This document shows, piece by piece, positions 25,901 through 34,251 of a stretch of 38,270 bases of DNA. Position numbers and translations under genes: made by a program. Every line of letters begins with the position of its first letter. Positions within the stretch are counted from its first letter, which is position 1. This stretch comes from Pedobacter sp. HMWF019 (lineage in GTDB: Bacteria; Bacteroidota; Bacteroidia; Sphingobacteriales; Sphingobacteriaceae): NCBI RefSeq assembly GCF_003061025.1, contig NZ_QAIL01000288.1, positions 1-38,270 of the forward strand, given 5' to 3'. Below the pieces are notes generated by a model, which was not told where the DNA came from, did no database searches, and saw only the letters and a list, made by a program, of their open reading frames with translations.

Positions 25901-27197
25901 AGTCTGCCCAGTTTTGAGCTTCCTGAACCGGTGTAAAGCGAGTTTCTTTAATTTGGGCAGAAGGATTTCCGCAATGCAGTGTTGGAGGAATAATGCCATG
26001 ATACAGTGCCAGAGTGGTTTTGATCAGGCCAGCCATACCCGATGCAGGCATGGCATGGCCAATATTGGATTTCACAGAGCCTATCCCTGCTTTAGGTAAA
26101 GCAGGGTCATTTCCGAAAAACTGAGCCAGGGTTTCCAGCTCTGTTTTATCACCCAAAGGTGTACCAGTTCCATGCGCTTCAATATAGCCTATATCCTTGG
26201 CTTCAATCCCTGCGTGTTCCCAGGCCTGAGTCATGGCTTTGAGCTGTCCTTTTACAGAAGGACTCATCACACTGGTCCCGCTGCCGTCACTGCTCACACC
26301 CACGCCTTTAATCACGGCATAGATCCGGTCTCCGTCTTTCTCCGCATCTTCCAGCCGTTTCAAGACCACAAAACCACAGCCTTCACCAATCAGTAAGCCA
26401 TCGGCACCAGCGTCAAAAGGACTGATCTTTCCTTTTTGTGAAAGTGCACCCAGCTGTGTAAAAATACTCCAGAAGGCCGCATTCTGACCCACATGAACCC
26501 CTCCGGCCACCACCATATTGCAACGTTTGGTCCGGAGTTCCTGCAAGGCATGATCTACGGCAATCAATGAACTGGCACAAGCCGCATCCAGTGTATAAGC
26601 AACGCCGCCCAGGTTTAAACGGTTGGCAACTAAAGAAGCCACCAGGTTTGGAATCAGTCCCATGGCCGTATCCGGACCAAAACGTCCTTTTCGGGCCTGG
26701 AATTCTTTTTTGACCTGTTCAATCTCTCCGGCGCTCAAATGTGGCAACAGATCCCGGAGCACATGGGCAATCTGTTCCCCCGTACGCACAATTTCAATAG
26801 CTCTGGTCGCACCAGGACCGGTATAGTTTCCTTTACCAATGATAATGCCGGTCTGGTCCAGGGCGCTGTTTTTTCTGAAAACACCCGCATCTTCCAGGGC
26901 CTTATGCACCAGACTAATGGTGAGCAAATGGTCCGGCTCGGTGCCTTCAACGGCTACAGGAAGGATACCAAAAGCGGCCGGATCAAAGCTAAAGTCCGGA
27001 ATAAAGCCCCCACGGTTACAGTAAAACCGATCTACACCGGTCGTGTCCGGATCAAAATGCACCGGGTCAATGCGATCTTGGGGAACAAGCTGCGTGGAAT
27101 CTACCTTATTTATAATATTTTGCCAGAAGGCCTCTGCATCTGCCGCGCCCGGGAAGATGCAGGACATTCCAATGATGGCAACGTCTGTTCTGTTCAT
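22965..27197 (-). CDS. Iterative type I PKS/lipid synthase subunit: KS-AT-DH-PPTase
   Basis: 1410 residues. KS (about 3-430): start DVAIIGMSCIFPGA, active Cys C207 in DAACASS, H342 in EAHGTGTPLGD and H381 in NIGHAMPASG, so it is a true condensing KS and not a chain-length factor. AT (about 515-830): S609 in GHSLGEW and H710 in GFHSPF, but FPGLDGL replaces FPGQGSQ and the malonate-binding Arg is absent. A post-AT helix (about 885-915, MIGLQSEMLQLFQ) resembles that of the partner protein. DH (about 935-1180): H950 in YLVDHALL, FHGPGYQGI and D1104 in LLDNAGQ. Sfp-type PPTase (about 1195-1410): D1321 in VGIDIEQ and K1361/E1362 in WVAKEAYGK. There is no ACP or KR in cis; those sit on the upstream 2329-residue partner, 2 bp away. 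Confidence 0.93.
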   Translation of the reverse strand: MNRTDVAIIGMSCIFPGAADAEAFWQNIINKVDSTQLVPQDRIDPVHFDPDTTGVDRFYCNRGGFIPDFSFDPAAFGILPVAVEGTEPDHLLTISLVHKALEDAGVFRKNSALDQTGIIIGKGNYTGPGATRAIEIVRTGEQIAHVLRDLLPHLSAGEIEQVKKEFQARKGRFGPDTAMGLIPNLVASLVANRLNLGGVAYTLDAACASSLIAVDHALQELRTKRCNMVVAGGVHVGQNAAFWSIFTQLGALSQKGKISPFDAGADGLLIGEGCGFVVLKRLEDAEKDGDRIYAVIKGVGVSSDGSGTSVMSPSVKGQLKAMTQAWEHAGIEAKDIGYIEAHGTGTPLGDKTELETLAQFFGNDPALPKAGIGSVKSNIGHAMPASGMAGLIKTTLALYHGIIPPTLHCGNPSAQIKETRFTPVQEAQNWADSGLPQIAGVNAFGFGGINAHAVLQSYGAPAPGYKRDAVLLLARQNHQDLLKALEFGDRHPGEGSYRIAVFDPSPERLQKALKIATKNKTWRNKQDIWYTNEPLLLNGGKIAFVFPGLDGLAGGEIDSVATHFNLSRQNISKTEGLLDEALKILDKSRILDTALKQLGILPAMNAGHSLGEWLAARSSELTEESSVLQLLQYLNPETFELKDSRFIALGCGTEQVADLLSNIKDLYLSNDNCPQQVILCGTNTALEELVPVLKSRQIFHQILPFQSGFHSPFVADKLEIMLEGMNQMQFKKTSIPLWSATTLDVYPEGFEAIRQLIVEHLIQPVRFRELTERLYEHGARVFIQVGSGGLVGFIDDTLKGRSFSTISSNVPIRSGLTQLQRVVAALFVEGRLVNPDFMGYPEHPASPAKGIRLELGLPLISHMAALKKLARHPEGRVYQQEVLLEDVADPVMRAFQENMQEMIGLQSEMLQLFQNRPDQPHHVLVPQTPRIPFFKDLDVNLQNCPYLVDHALLRQPKGWPVVEDMDPVIPMTMIFELFGEIAAEQSPGERVQKILNIQVFQWMNVAKPFQERVLGEWKSQELASLRLERFAQAEVLLSAQHTEVPALKFDIGRNLNIQRTPEQIYEELMFHGPGYQGIRSLVAVGEKGITGIIEGAAGKGSLLDNAGQLFGLWLQLTLQKDRIAFPVKIQEIEFFGELSDQQGLFECTCQLTELNDEFATGNFVIKRNDQVWALITGWQNRRLEIDEALWRVSMSPLHNRLSEEIAPGVFMFHQAYSRVVSWDFILKRYFNQTEKKHHTSLLPNKRKEWLISRVAVKDAVRNLLNREKQLACYPIELEIGSDEVRKPYVTGPGTEGIQISIAHKGTDAVGIARYNSPVGIDIEQIEERSQGFYEMVFSESEQALLAGKEKNEWATRFWVAKEAYGKYLGKGLQGNPKAYTIEEIRGEALRINDIFIYTIKHKNYIIGWTQ

Positions 27198-27199
27198 AC

Positions 27200-30100
27200 C
27201 TACCAGTTGCTTCCTGCCATGATCAGTACCTGGCTTTCATTTCCGTATTTTAATTCATTGACAAAGGTTTCCATTCCATCCTCCAGCGGGATCATAGAAA
27301 TACCCCTCCGTTCATATTCTTTTTCCAGACTGGCCGAAACCATACCCGCACCTTTCCATGGCCCCCAGTTGATCGCCATCACCTTACCACTGATCTTTTC
27401 TTTCAGTGCCCAGGCATACCTGTCCATCACGCTGTTTGCTGCAGCATAGTCGGTTTGCCCGCGGTTTCCATAAACTGAGGCAATGCTGGAGAAGAAAATA
27501 ACAAACTGGGTTTCCGGACGTAACTGCTCAGCCAATACCCTTAAAGGGGTAACCTTGGTATCGAATACCCGCTGGAAAGAATCCAGGGTTTTGCTATGGA
27601 ACAATTTATCTTCCAGCAAACCTGCACCATGGATAACCCCGTCTATGCGGTCGTATTTCTGGTAAACTTTATGGATAAAACTCCTCAGTCCTTCTTCATC
27701 CCGCAAATCAAGTGCAGTATAATCAACCACACAGCCACTTTGTTCCAGCGCTGTAATGGTTTGCAGAATCTGGTTGTTTTTATAAATTCTGGAGGTTTCC
27801 AGTTCTATTTCTGCGGGTTTTCTGCTGTTGCCCTGCCGGATCAGAAAACTTCTGATCTCTTCTTTGCTTTCCAATGCAGCATAAGCTTCCAGACCATTCT
27901 GACGAGGGTCAGGAGAACGGCCCACCAGAATATACCTGCAAGGATGTTCCTGTGCAAAATGGAGCATCAGTTTTGAAGTAATGCCCTGTGCACCGCCCAG
28001 CACCAGTACAACACCATCTTTATCCAGTTGAATCGGAGAATCTGCCGCATGGCCGGTAACCAGTTCAGAAGGAATCAGGTCGAGGATCTGCCTGTTGCGG
28101 CCATCATAGATAACCTCAGAAGGCGCATCCGGATTTAAGATTTCATTTAAAGTGATGCGGGCGATTTCTTCAGCCTGCATTTTGGAGGTGAGGCTCACCA
28201 GCCTGCATTTGGTGTTTTCGTATTCCTTATCCAGACTTTTAAATAGACCAGAGTAACCCTGGAAATGTCTTAAGGTGCTGATGTCAGAACCTTCGTTCCA
28301 ATGGCCTTTGGTGTCGGAAATTAAATATACCCATTTCAGTTCCTCCAGGTCAATTGATTTGATCATGCCCAGATGATCGATCAGACTGTTCTTTTTGGGT
28401 GCAGAAAATAAGTTCAGCAGGATAATACCCTGATAACCTTTTAAAGGATCATTTAAACGAACAATATCCACTACTGCGCCATGTTGCTCAAATAAGGCTT
28501 TGATCGCAGGGGCTTGTACACCCTGATCATCCGTTATCGCAAATCGAAGTCCTCGGATTCCGGAAGGCTCTGCATTCAGGAGTTCGGAAGGAATCAACTC
28601 AAAGCGGAGCCTGGACAAGCTTTCTTTTTTACCGGAGCTTTCTTCAGAGGCTCCGGTGCCCGACTCCGCAATCCAATCGACCAATCCGTTCAGGCTTTTA
28701 ATGGAGGCCAGTTTCTCCATGATGTTTTCATCGGCATCTTCTCCCTGGTTAAAACCGATCTTTACCTTTAGTTCGCCAATGATCTCCATCCGTTTAATGG
28801 AATCAATACTTAAATCTGCTTCCAGGTCTAAATCCAGACCAAGCATATCCTGCGGATAACCTGTTTTTTCACTCACTATAGCCAATAGCACCCCGGTCAG
28901 ATCTTTTTTGCTGAAAGCCATCGTGGCGTTTGGTTCAATGGTTTCTGTCTGTTCCTGCGGGCTGGTCTGTGCATGTTCTTTGATCCAGTTGACCAGGCCG
29001 TTCAGGGTTTTAATGCCTGCCAGCTGCTCCATGAAAGAATCTGCATTTTCATCGCTTGTACTGAAGCCACCCAGTGCTGTTCTTAAAGCACCTATGATTT
29101 CCATACGTTTAATGGAATCTATACTTAAATCAGCTTCCAGATCCATTTCCATGCCCAGCATTTCCTGCGGATAGCCGGTTTTATCGCTCACCACTTGCAG
29201 CAAGACCAGTTTAACATCCAGGTTTTTTGCCGGCGGTGCAGATTGTGCAGCGATCGGTTGCGGAGCCGGGTTCGCAGTGGCCGGGCTTTGTCTTAGAGGC
29301 ACTTCAGTTTTATTGGTCACCTGCTGGATTTGGGCTGCCTGCTGGAAAAAAGAAGGCTGGCCTGCTGATGGGTTCTGACCCAGGAAAGAGAGCATCACAT
29401 CCCTTTGGGACTGGATCATCATCTTCATGGTGTTCAGGTATTCCTGCATCATTTGTTCGGCAGGATTCGATGGGATATATATCGTTTCTTTTTTAAGGGG
29501 TGTATCTTTCATCTTCAAAGGTTCTGTGATGGGTAAAGCACCATAGGCGGGCAATTTCCCTGTAGAAGGAACAGCATGCTGACCATCTACAATCCATACG
29601 GAGGGTTTTTTCTTGTATTGATCCGGTTGTTCGAGATCCAGTAAGCGGGCCTCGCGGCCTTCAAACAGTTTCTCCAGACGGACCGGACGACCTGTAGCCA
29701 TATAATCCGCAATGGTGCATAATAAATGTGTGATCTTGTTGTGTCCATTGTCTTCCGCATGAAGCAGCAATTCTTCTTTACCCAAACAGTTTTTCGCCAA
29801 GGCACTTAAAACCTTGCCCGGACCCACCTCTATAAAGATCCTGGCCCCGTCAGCATACATCTGCTGTACCTGCTCTACAAATTTCACGGGTTTTACCAGG
29901 TGTTCACACAGTCTTTGCTTCACCTCTTCCCCTTTTACCGGGTACAGGCCTGCTGTGGTGTTTGACCAAACCGGGCGTTCCAGAGTATTGAAACTGACCT
30001 TATCCAGGACTTCCTTATAGAGTTCTTTAGACCGGGCAACAATAGGACTGTGAAAAGCACAAGCCACTTCCAGACGTTTAAAAGAAATTTTGGCTGTTTT

Positions 30101-33100
30101 CAGCGTCTCACTCAGTTTTTCTATCGCAGGCGTTGTTCCCGCCAAAACCAGCTGTCCTGGCGAATTGAAATTAACGGCATATATATCCTGCAGACCATCA
30201 ATAAATTTATAGATATCCTCTTCTTTACAGCTTACCGCGATCATAGCACCGGTGTCCTCACCTTCTACGGCTTCCAGGATAGCTCTGGCCCGTTGTTCGC
30301 TCAGATGGACCAGCTGATCCGGGTCAAAAGCACCGGCAAAACATAGGGCTGGAAGTTCTCCGTAACTGTGTCCGGCCACCATATCTGGTTCTATACCCAG
30401 GTCTTTGAGGAAATTGGCAATAGCCAGATCTACAATGCCCAACAAGGGCTGGGCCATTCTGGTGTCTTTGATCCGTTCTTTCTGTGCCTTAAGGGCTGCG
30501 TCGTTAAACACTGCATTCGGAAACAGCACTTGTTCATATGTGCTGTGGCCTTTTAATAAGCTGCGCATGGCTGGAAAAATCACAAAAAGATCGCGGGCCA
30601 TATTGATCCGCTGACTGCCCTGTCCGGGAAACATAAAGGCCACTTTGCCTTCCGTTTTCCGGGTAATATAGGTGTCCTTGCTTTCTACGCCAGATAGAGC
30701 CAGGTCAATTTTCATGATCAGGTCTTCATCCCGGTCGGCCACAATACTCAGTTGTACCGGCTTGCTGCTTCCTGTGGCCAGGCTAAAGGCGATGTCTTTT
30801 AAACAGATGTTGTCATTTCCTTCCAGTAAGGTTTTTACTGCACTCAACTGTGCGCTGGCTTCTTCATAGGTATTTCCTCTGAACACAAAAAGCTCAGATG
30901 GCCAGGATTGCAACACCGCTGAAGGCTTTGCTGCAGGACCGCTTTCGATCACCGCGTGGAAATTAGTGCCGCCAAAACCAAAGGCACTGATGCCCGCGTA
31001 GCGTTTCTCTTCCATCCACAAGCCTGCCTCCGTATGGAAAGCGAAAGGACTAGTGGCCGGATTATAATAATTGTTTGGATTTTTGAGGTGGATGGTCGGA
31101 GGCTTTACCCCGTGGTGTACCGCCAGGGTAGCCTTGATCAGGCCAGCCAGACCAGCAGCACATTTGGTATGCCCGATCTGTGTTTTTACAGAACCCAGAT
31201 GGGTTTGACCAGCGAGGGCCCCGGATTGGTTCAGCATGTCGGTCAAAGCACTGAGTTCTGTCTTATCACCCACTACCGTACCTGTTCCATGGGCTTCTAC
31301 CAGGCCAAGGACCGCCGGAGAGATCCCTGCCTGATCATAGGCCCGGGCCAGAGCTTTCACCTGTCCGGATTTTCTTGGGGCAGTAAGGCCCAGGCTTTTT
31401 CCGTCACTGGAACCACCAATGCCCTGTATAACTGCATATATTTTATCGCCATCCCGGATGGCATCTTCTTCACGTTTCAAGACCAGCATGGCTACCCCTT
31501 CACCAAGGGCAATTCCATCTGCTTCTGCATCAAAAGTGGCACATCTGCCTTTACGGGAGAGTGCATGCGTGCTGGAAAACATCAGGTAATCGTTAATTCC
31601 GTTATGGAGGTCTGCTCCACCTGCCAGTACCATATCGGATTTTTCTAAAAACAGTTCCTGGCAAGCCAGGTCAAGAGCAGCCAGTGAGGAGGCACAGGCG
31701 GCATCAACCGTAAAGTTTCTTCCACCCAGGTTCAACCGGTTGGTGATGCGCCCCGAAATGACATTGGCTAAAATCCCAGGAAAGGAATCTTCCGTTGTTT
31801 TAGGAAGGGCAGCATCCAGCTCTTCGGGCATTTCTCCAAAGACCTGTTTGTAAAATCCTCTGAAGCTATAACTGTTGGCCAGGTCGTTTCCGCCTTCGGC
31901 ACCAATGATCACCGACACATTCTCCGCATTGAAATTCCCGTCTGTATAGCCCGCGTTTTCCATGGCCTGCTTGGCCACCATTAAACTCAGGAGTTGTGTA
32001 GGTTCTATCGCAGCCAAAGACTGCGGCGGGATACCATATTCTAACGGATCAAAATCTATTTTAGGAATAAAACCACCCCATTTGGAATGAGACATATCGC
32101 CAGCAGTGGATTCCGGATTGTAATACAACTGCTTGTTCCAGCGTTCATCAGGCACTTCAGTTACGGCATCCTGTCCCAGGACAATATTCCGCCAGTATTC
32201 TTCTATGTTCTTTGCACCTGGGAAAATACAGGCCATGCCCACAATAGCAACATGGAGGGATTTCTCTTTGGCTTCGGGAGGTGCAGGAAGTATGGCTTTT
32301 TTTATATAGGTATAGTTTCCTTCCGCTACATCTTTATGCAGGTCAAGGATAGAAATTACTTTGTTCCACAAGGCGGCCACCTGGCCAATCATATACATGC
32401 CCAGGTTCAACTGGCCTTGCTCGTCAATAGCCACCAGTTGGTCGCCCTGACGTTCAATTCCTTTCGCGGCTATACGCAAACGGCCCACATTTAAGGTTTC
32501 CAGTTTGGCCCAGATTTCTTTTTTATCTACACCAGCTTTCAGGAGCCGCTGTTTCTCCTGGTTAAAGAACAAGGCAAAATTTGAATTCAAACAACGGGTC
32601 TCGTGACCCGGCGCGGTTTCCAGCAATACAGTATCATCAGATTGACAAGCCTGCTCCTGGAACTGCTCCTGGATAGCCCCGGACTGTACAACTTCCTTGG
32701 TATATAAGTAAGCAGTACCCATCAATACACCTACCTTTACGCCTTTGGCAGCGATAGAAGCAGATAGGACTGCAACAAAAGCAGAGGATAGCGCATCGTG
32801 GATGCCTCCAGCAAAGAAAACGCTGATTTCTTCGGGCTTATCCTCCTGAAGTAGCCTTTCGATTTGCTTTTCCCAGAGAACCATACTAGATAATGGCCCC
32901 ACATGGCCCCCGCATTCACGGCCCTCAAATACAAACCTCCGGGCACCCTCTTTCAGAAACATATCCAGGAGCGATACCGAAGGCACATGAAGGAAAGTTT
33001 TGATGCCTAATTTTTCCAGAGGTTTAGCCTGAGAAGGCCTGCCTCCAGCTATAAGTACCACCGGTGGCATTTCTGCTTTAATATATTCTAATTGTTCTTC

Positions 33101-34189
33101 GCGTAATTCGGCCGGGGCAAATCCCAGAATTCCTACACCCCAGGTGCGGTTACCAGAACGTTGTTTGGTTTCCCTGATCAGTTCTTTGGCCTGCTGGCCC
33201 TTGAGTAAAGACAGGGCAATAAAAGGCAAAGCACCGGCTTCTCCCACGGCCTGGGCAAAAGGAGCCACATCACTTACCCGGGTCATTGGACCTTGTGCAA
33301 TGGGGTAGGTAATCTGAAGATCTTTTGCCAGGGCATTATTGGGCCGGATCACATTTAAGGATTTGGCCTGGTTTAGGTGACCGTAGATGGCCTCCTTAAA
33401 TCCAAAGACCAGTTTACCCAGCTTTCCGTAACGTGTTGCCAGATCTGTGGCCAGCGCAATATCCTGTCCCATTGGAAGGTAACTTTTCTCCAGGTCAAAA
33501 TCGTTAAAATAAGTGCTGAGTGTTTCTTCAGACACATCCTCTGGCAGCGCAGGGGAGTTTGGACGTGCCAGTACTCTGTAACGACCGATCAGTTTGGTTT
33601 CGTTACCATTGAGTTTTTCACAGACCTGTTTGATCGCAGCCGGAGCAGTACATTCCGGAAACAAGGCCAGCTGACTGTCCAGCACGACACCTGCAGCCCC
33701 GCAAGCCACTAACGCAGCGGCGGTATGACTACCCACGCCCCCCTGAACATAAACAGGGATATCCTTGATTTCCTGGATGACGCGCTGGAACAAAATATAA
33801 GAAGATTCATAGCCCACCAGGCCTGCACCTTCGTTACCTTTTACGATGATTCCATCAACCTTTTCTGCCAGGGCATGTCGGGCTTCTTCCAGGTTGTGTA
33901 CCTGGTAAAACAATTTAGTGTCTTGTTGCCTGGAGATGCTCAGACCATAAGGAGCAATAACCAGCTGTGTTTGAGCCGGTAACTTCAGATCTTTAAGATC
34001 AGTATTGCTGAAGCAGACACCGAAACCTGCAGAAGATGTTGCAGCCAGCTGTTCCAGGGCCTCCTGGGCCAGATCTAGGTTTCTACCCAAATGAAGAACG
34101 GGAAAAGCACCTGCTTTTTCAAGGGCAAGTACGAGTGATAGATCCGGTTTTTCAAAGGGTGTTATTCCGATTATCAATGGGGTTTTCAT
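27200..34189 (-). CDS. PfaA/HglE-like type I lipid synthase subunit: NMO-NMO(ER)-KS-AT-ACP-ACP-KR
   Basis: 2329 residues, first gene of the operon. The N-terminus has two nitronate-monooxygenase-type flavin barrels. The first (1-260) is degenerate, with KGNEGAGLVG and L124 where the catalytic His belongs. The second (about 285-600) is intact, with EGRECGGHVG and H429; this fold is the PfaD-type enoyl reductase. KS (645-1075): C832, H967, H1007, with the PUFA-type KTQIGHTKCAAG. AT (1180-1470): S1275 in GHSYGE, R1300 at the malonate-binding position and H1380, so malonyl-CoA is the likely extender. A helix with QRDVMLSFL at 1575-1605 is followed by an Ala/Pro linker, ACP1 (S1692) and ACP2 (S1797). 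KR (about 1840-2325): GGAQG at 2065, S2235, Y2248 and N2252. DH and PPTase are supplied by the next protein. Confidence 0.93.
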   Translation of the reverse strand: MKTPLIIGITPFEKPDLSLVLALEKAGAFPVLHLGRNLDLAQEALEQLAATSSAGFGVCFSNTDLKDLKLPAQTQLVIAPYGLSISRQQDTKLFYQVHNLEEARHALAEKVDGIIVKGNEGAGLVGYESSYILFQRVIQEIKDIPVYVQGGVGSHTAAALVACGAAGVVLDSQLALFPECTAPAAIKQVCEKLNGNETKLIGRYRVLARPNSPALPEDVSEETLSTYFNDFDLEKSYLPMGQDIALATDLATRYGKLGKLVFGFKEAIYGHLNQAKSLNVIRPNNALAKDLQITYPIAQGPMTRVSDVAPFAQAVGEAGALPFIALSLLKGQQAKELIRETKQRSGNRTWGVGILGFAPAELREEQLEYIKAEMPPVVLIAGGRPSQAKPLEKLGIKTFLHVPSVSLLDMFLKEGARRFVFEGRECGGHVGPLSSMVLWEKQIERLLQEDKPEEISVFFAGGIHDALSSAFVAVLSASIAAKGVKVGVLMGTAYLYTKEVVQSGAIQEQFQEQACQSDDTVLLETAPGHETRCLNSNFALFFNQEKQRLLKAGVDKKEIWAKLETLNVGRLRIAAKGIERQGDQLVAIDEQGQLNLGMYMIGQVAALWNKVISILDLHKDVAEGNYTYIKKAILPAPPEAKEKSLHVAIVGMACIFPGAKNIEEYWRNIVLGQDAVTEVPDERWNKQLYYNPESTAGDMSHSKWGGFIPKIDFDPLEYGIPPQSLAAIEPTQLLSLMVAKQAMENAGYTDGNFNAENVSVIIGAEGGNDLANSYSFRGFYKQVFGEMPEELDAALPKTTEDSFPGILANVISGRITNRLNLGGRNFTVDAACASSLAALDLACQELFLEKSDMVLAGGADLHNGINDYLMFSSTHALSRKGRCATFDAEADGIALGEGVAMLVLKREEDAIRDGDKIYAVIQGIGGSSDGKSLGLTAPRKSGQVKALARAYDQAGISPAVLGLVEAHGTGTVVGDKTELSALTDMLNQSGALAGQTHLGSVKTQIGHTKCAAGLAGLIKATLAVHHGVKPPTIHLKNPNNYYNPATSPFAFHTEAGLWMEEKRYAGISAFGFGGTNFHAVIESGPAAKPSAVLQSWPSELFVFRGNTYEEASAQLSAVKTLLEGNDNICLKDIAFSLATGSSKPVQLSIVADRDEDLIMKIDLALSGVESKDTYITRKTEGKVAFMFPGQGSQRINMARDLFVIFPAMRSLLKGHSTYEQVLFPNAVFNDAALKAQKERIKDTRMAQPLLGIVDLAIANFLKDLGIEPDMVAGHSYGELPALCFAGAFDPDQLVHLSEQRARAILEAVEGEDTGAMIAVSCKEEDIYKFIDGLQDIYAVNFNSPGQLVLAGTTPAIEKLSETLKTAKISFKRLEVACAFHSPIVARSKELYKEVLDKVSFNTLERPVWSNTTAGLYPVKGEEVKQRLCEHLVKPVKFVEQVQQMYADGARIFIEVGPGKVLSALAKNCLGKEELLLHAEDNGHNKITHLLCTIADYMATGRPVRLEKLFEGREARLLDLEQPDQYKKKPSVWIVDGQHAVPSTGKLPAYGALPITEPLKMKDTPLKKETIYIPSNPAEQMMQEYLNTMKMMIQSQRDVMLSFLGQNPSAGQPSFFQQAAQIQQVTNKTEVPLRQSPATANPAPQPIAAQSAPPAKNLDVKLVLLQVVSDKTGYPQEMLGMEMDLEADLSIDSIKRMEIIGALRTALGGFSTSDENADSFMEQLAGIKTLNGLVNWIKEHAQTSPQEQTETIEPNATMAFSKKDLTGVLLAIVSEKTGYPQDMLGLDLDLEADLSIDSIKRMEIIGELKVKIGFNQGEDADENIMEKLASIKSLNGLVDWIAESGTGASEESSGKKESLSRLRFELIPSELLNAEPSGIRGLRFAITDDQGVQAPAIKALFEQHGAVVDIVRLNDPLKGYQGIILLNLFSAPKKNSLIDHLGMIKSIDLEELKWVYLISDTKGHWNEGSDISTLRHFQGYSGLFKSLDKEYENTKCRLVSLTSKMQAEEIARITLNEILNPDAPSEVIYDGRNRQILDLIPSELVTGHAADSPIQLDKDGVVLVLGGAQGITSKLMLHFAQEHPCRYILVGRSPDPRQNGLEAYAALESKEEIRSFLIRQGNSRKPAEIELETSRIYKNNQILQTITALEQSGCVVDYTALDLRDEEGLRSFIHKVYQKYDRIDGVIHGAGLLEDKLFHSKTLDSFQRVFDTKVTPLRVLAEQLRPETQFVIFFSSIASVYGNRGQTDYAAANSVMDRYAWALKEKISGKVMAINWGPWKGAGMVSASLEKEYERRGISMIPLEDGMETFVNELKYGNESQVLIMAGSNW
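28781..29195 (-). repeat. Tandem duplication encoding ACP1 and ACP2
   Basis: The segments around 28781-28880 and 29096-29195 are similar in DNA and encode near-identical carrier cores (DLEADLSIDSIKRMEIIG in both). The offset is exactly 315 bp (105 codons) between the two phosphopantetheine Ser codons (28801 and 29116). The pattern indicates an in-frame internal duplication of the ACP. Confidence 0.8.
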
Positions 34190-34233
34190 AAGTAGGGAGG
34201 ATTTTGTAGGGTTTTAAGGGGTTTTTATAGGGG
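34179..34233 (+). promoter_or_regulatory. Phased G-tract array in the operon leader
   Basis: G-runs on the plus strand at 34179-34182, 34195-34197, 34209-34211, 34218-34221 and 34230-34233 are separated by T-rich spacers of 6-12 nt. The last four form a relaxed G-quadruplex pattern on the template strand. The transcript of the lipid operon would carry the complementary C-tracts just before and within its first codons. Confidence 0.45.
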
Positions 34234-34251
34234 TTTTTAGAGCAATAATTC

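Noticed and set aside
22965..27197. Second KS being a decarboxylating chain-length factor
   Set aside because: C207, H342 and H381 are all present, so it should condense.
22965..34189. Canonical polyunsaturated fatty acid (Pfa) synthase
   Set aside because: No chain-length factor, no FabA-like tandem DH and no separate PfaB/PfaD/PfaE genes; glycosyltransferases and acyltransferases follow instead.
22965..34189. Enediyne PKS or aryl-polyene/flexirubin cluster
   Set aside because: The PPTase fusion recalls enediyne PKSs, but the KS-AT-ACP-KR-DH order on one chain and a TEBC thioesterase are absent. Aryl-polyene clusters use discrete type II enzymes and an ammonia-lyase or AMP-ligase not seen here.
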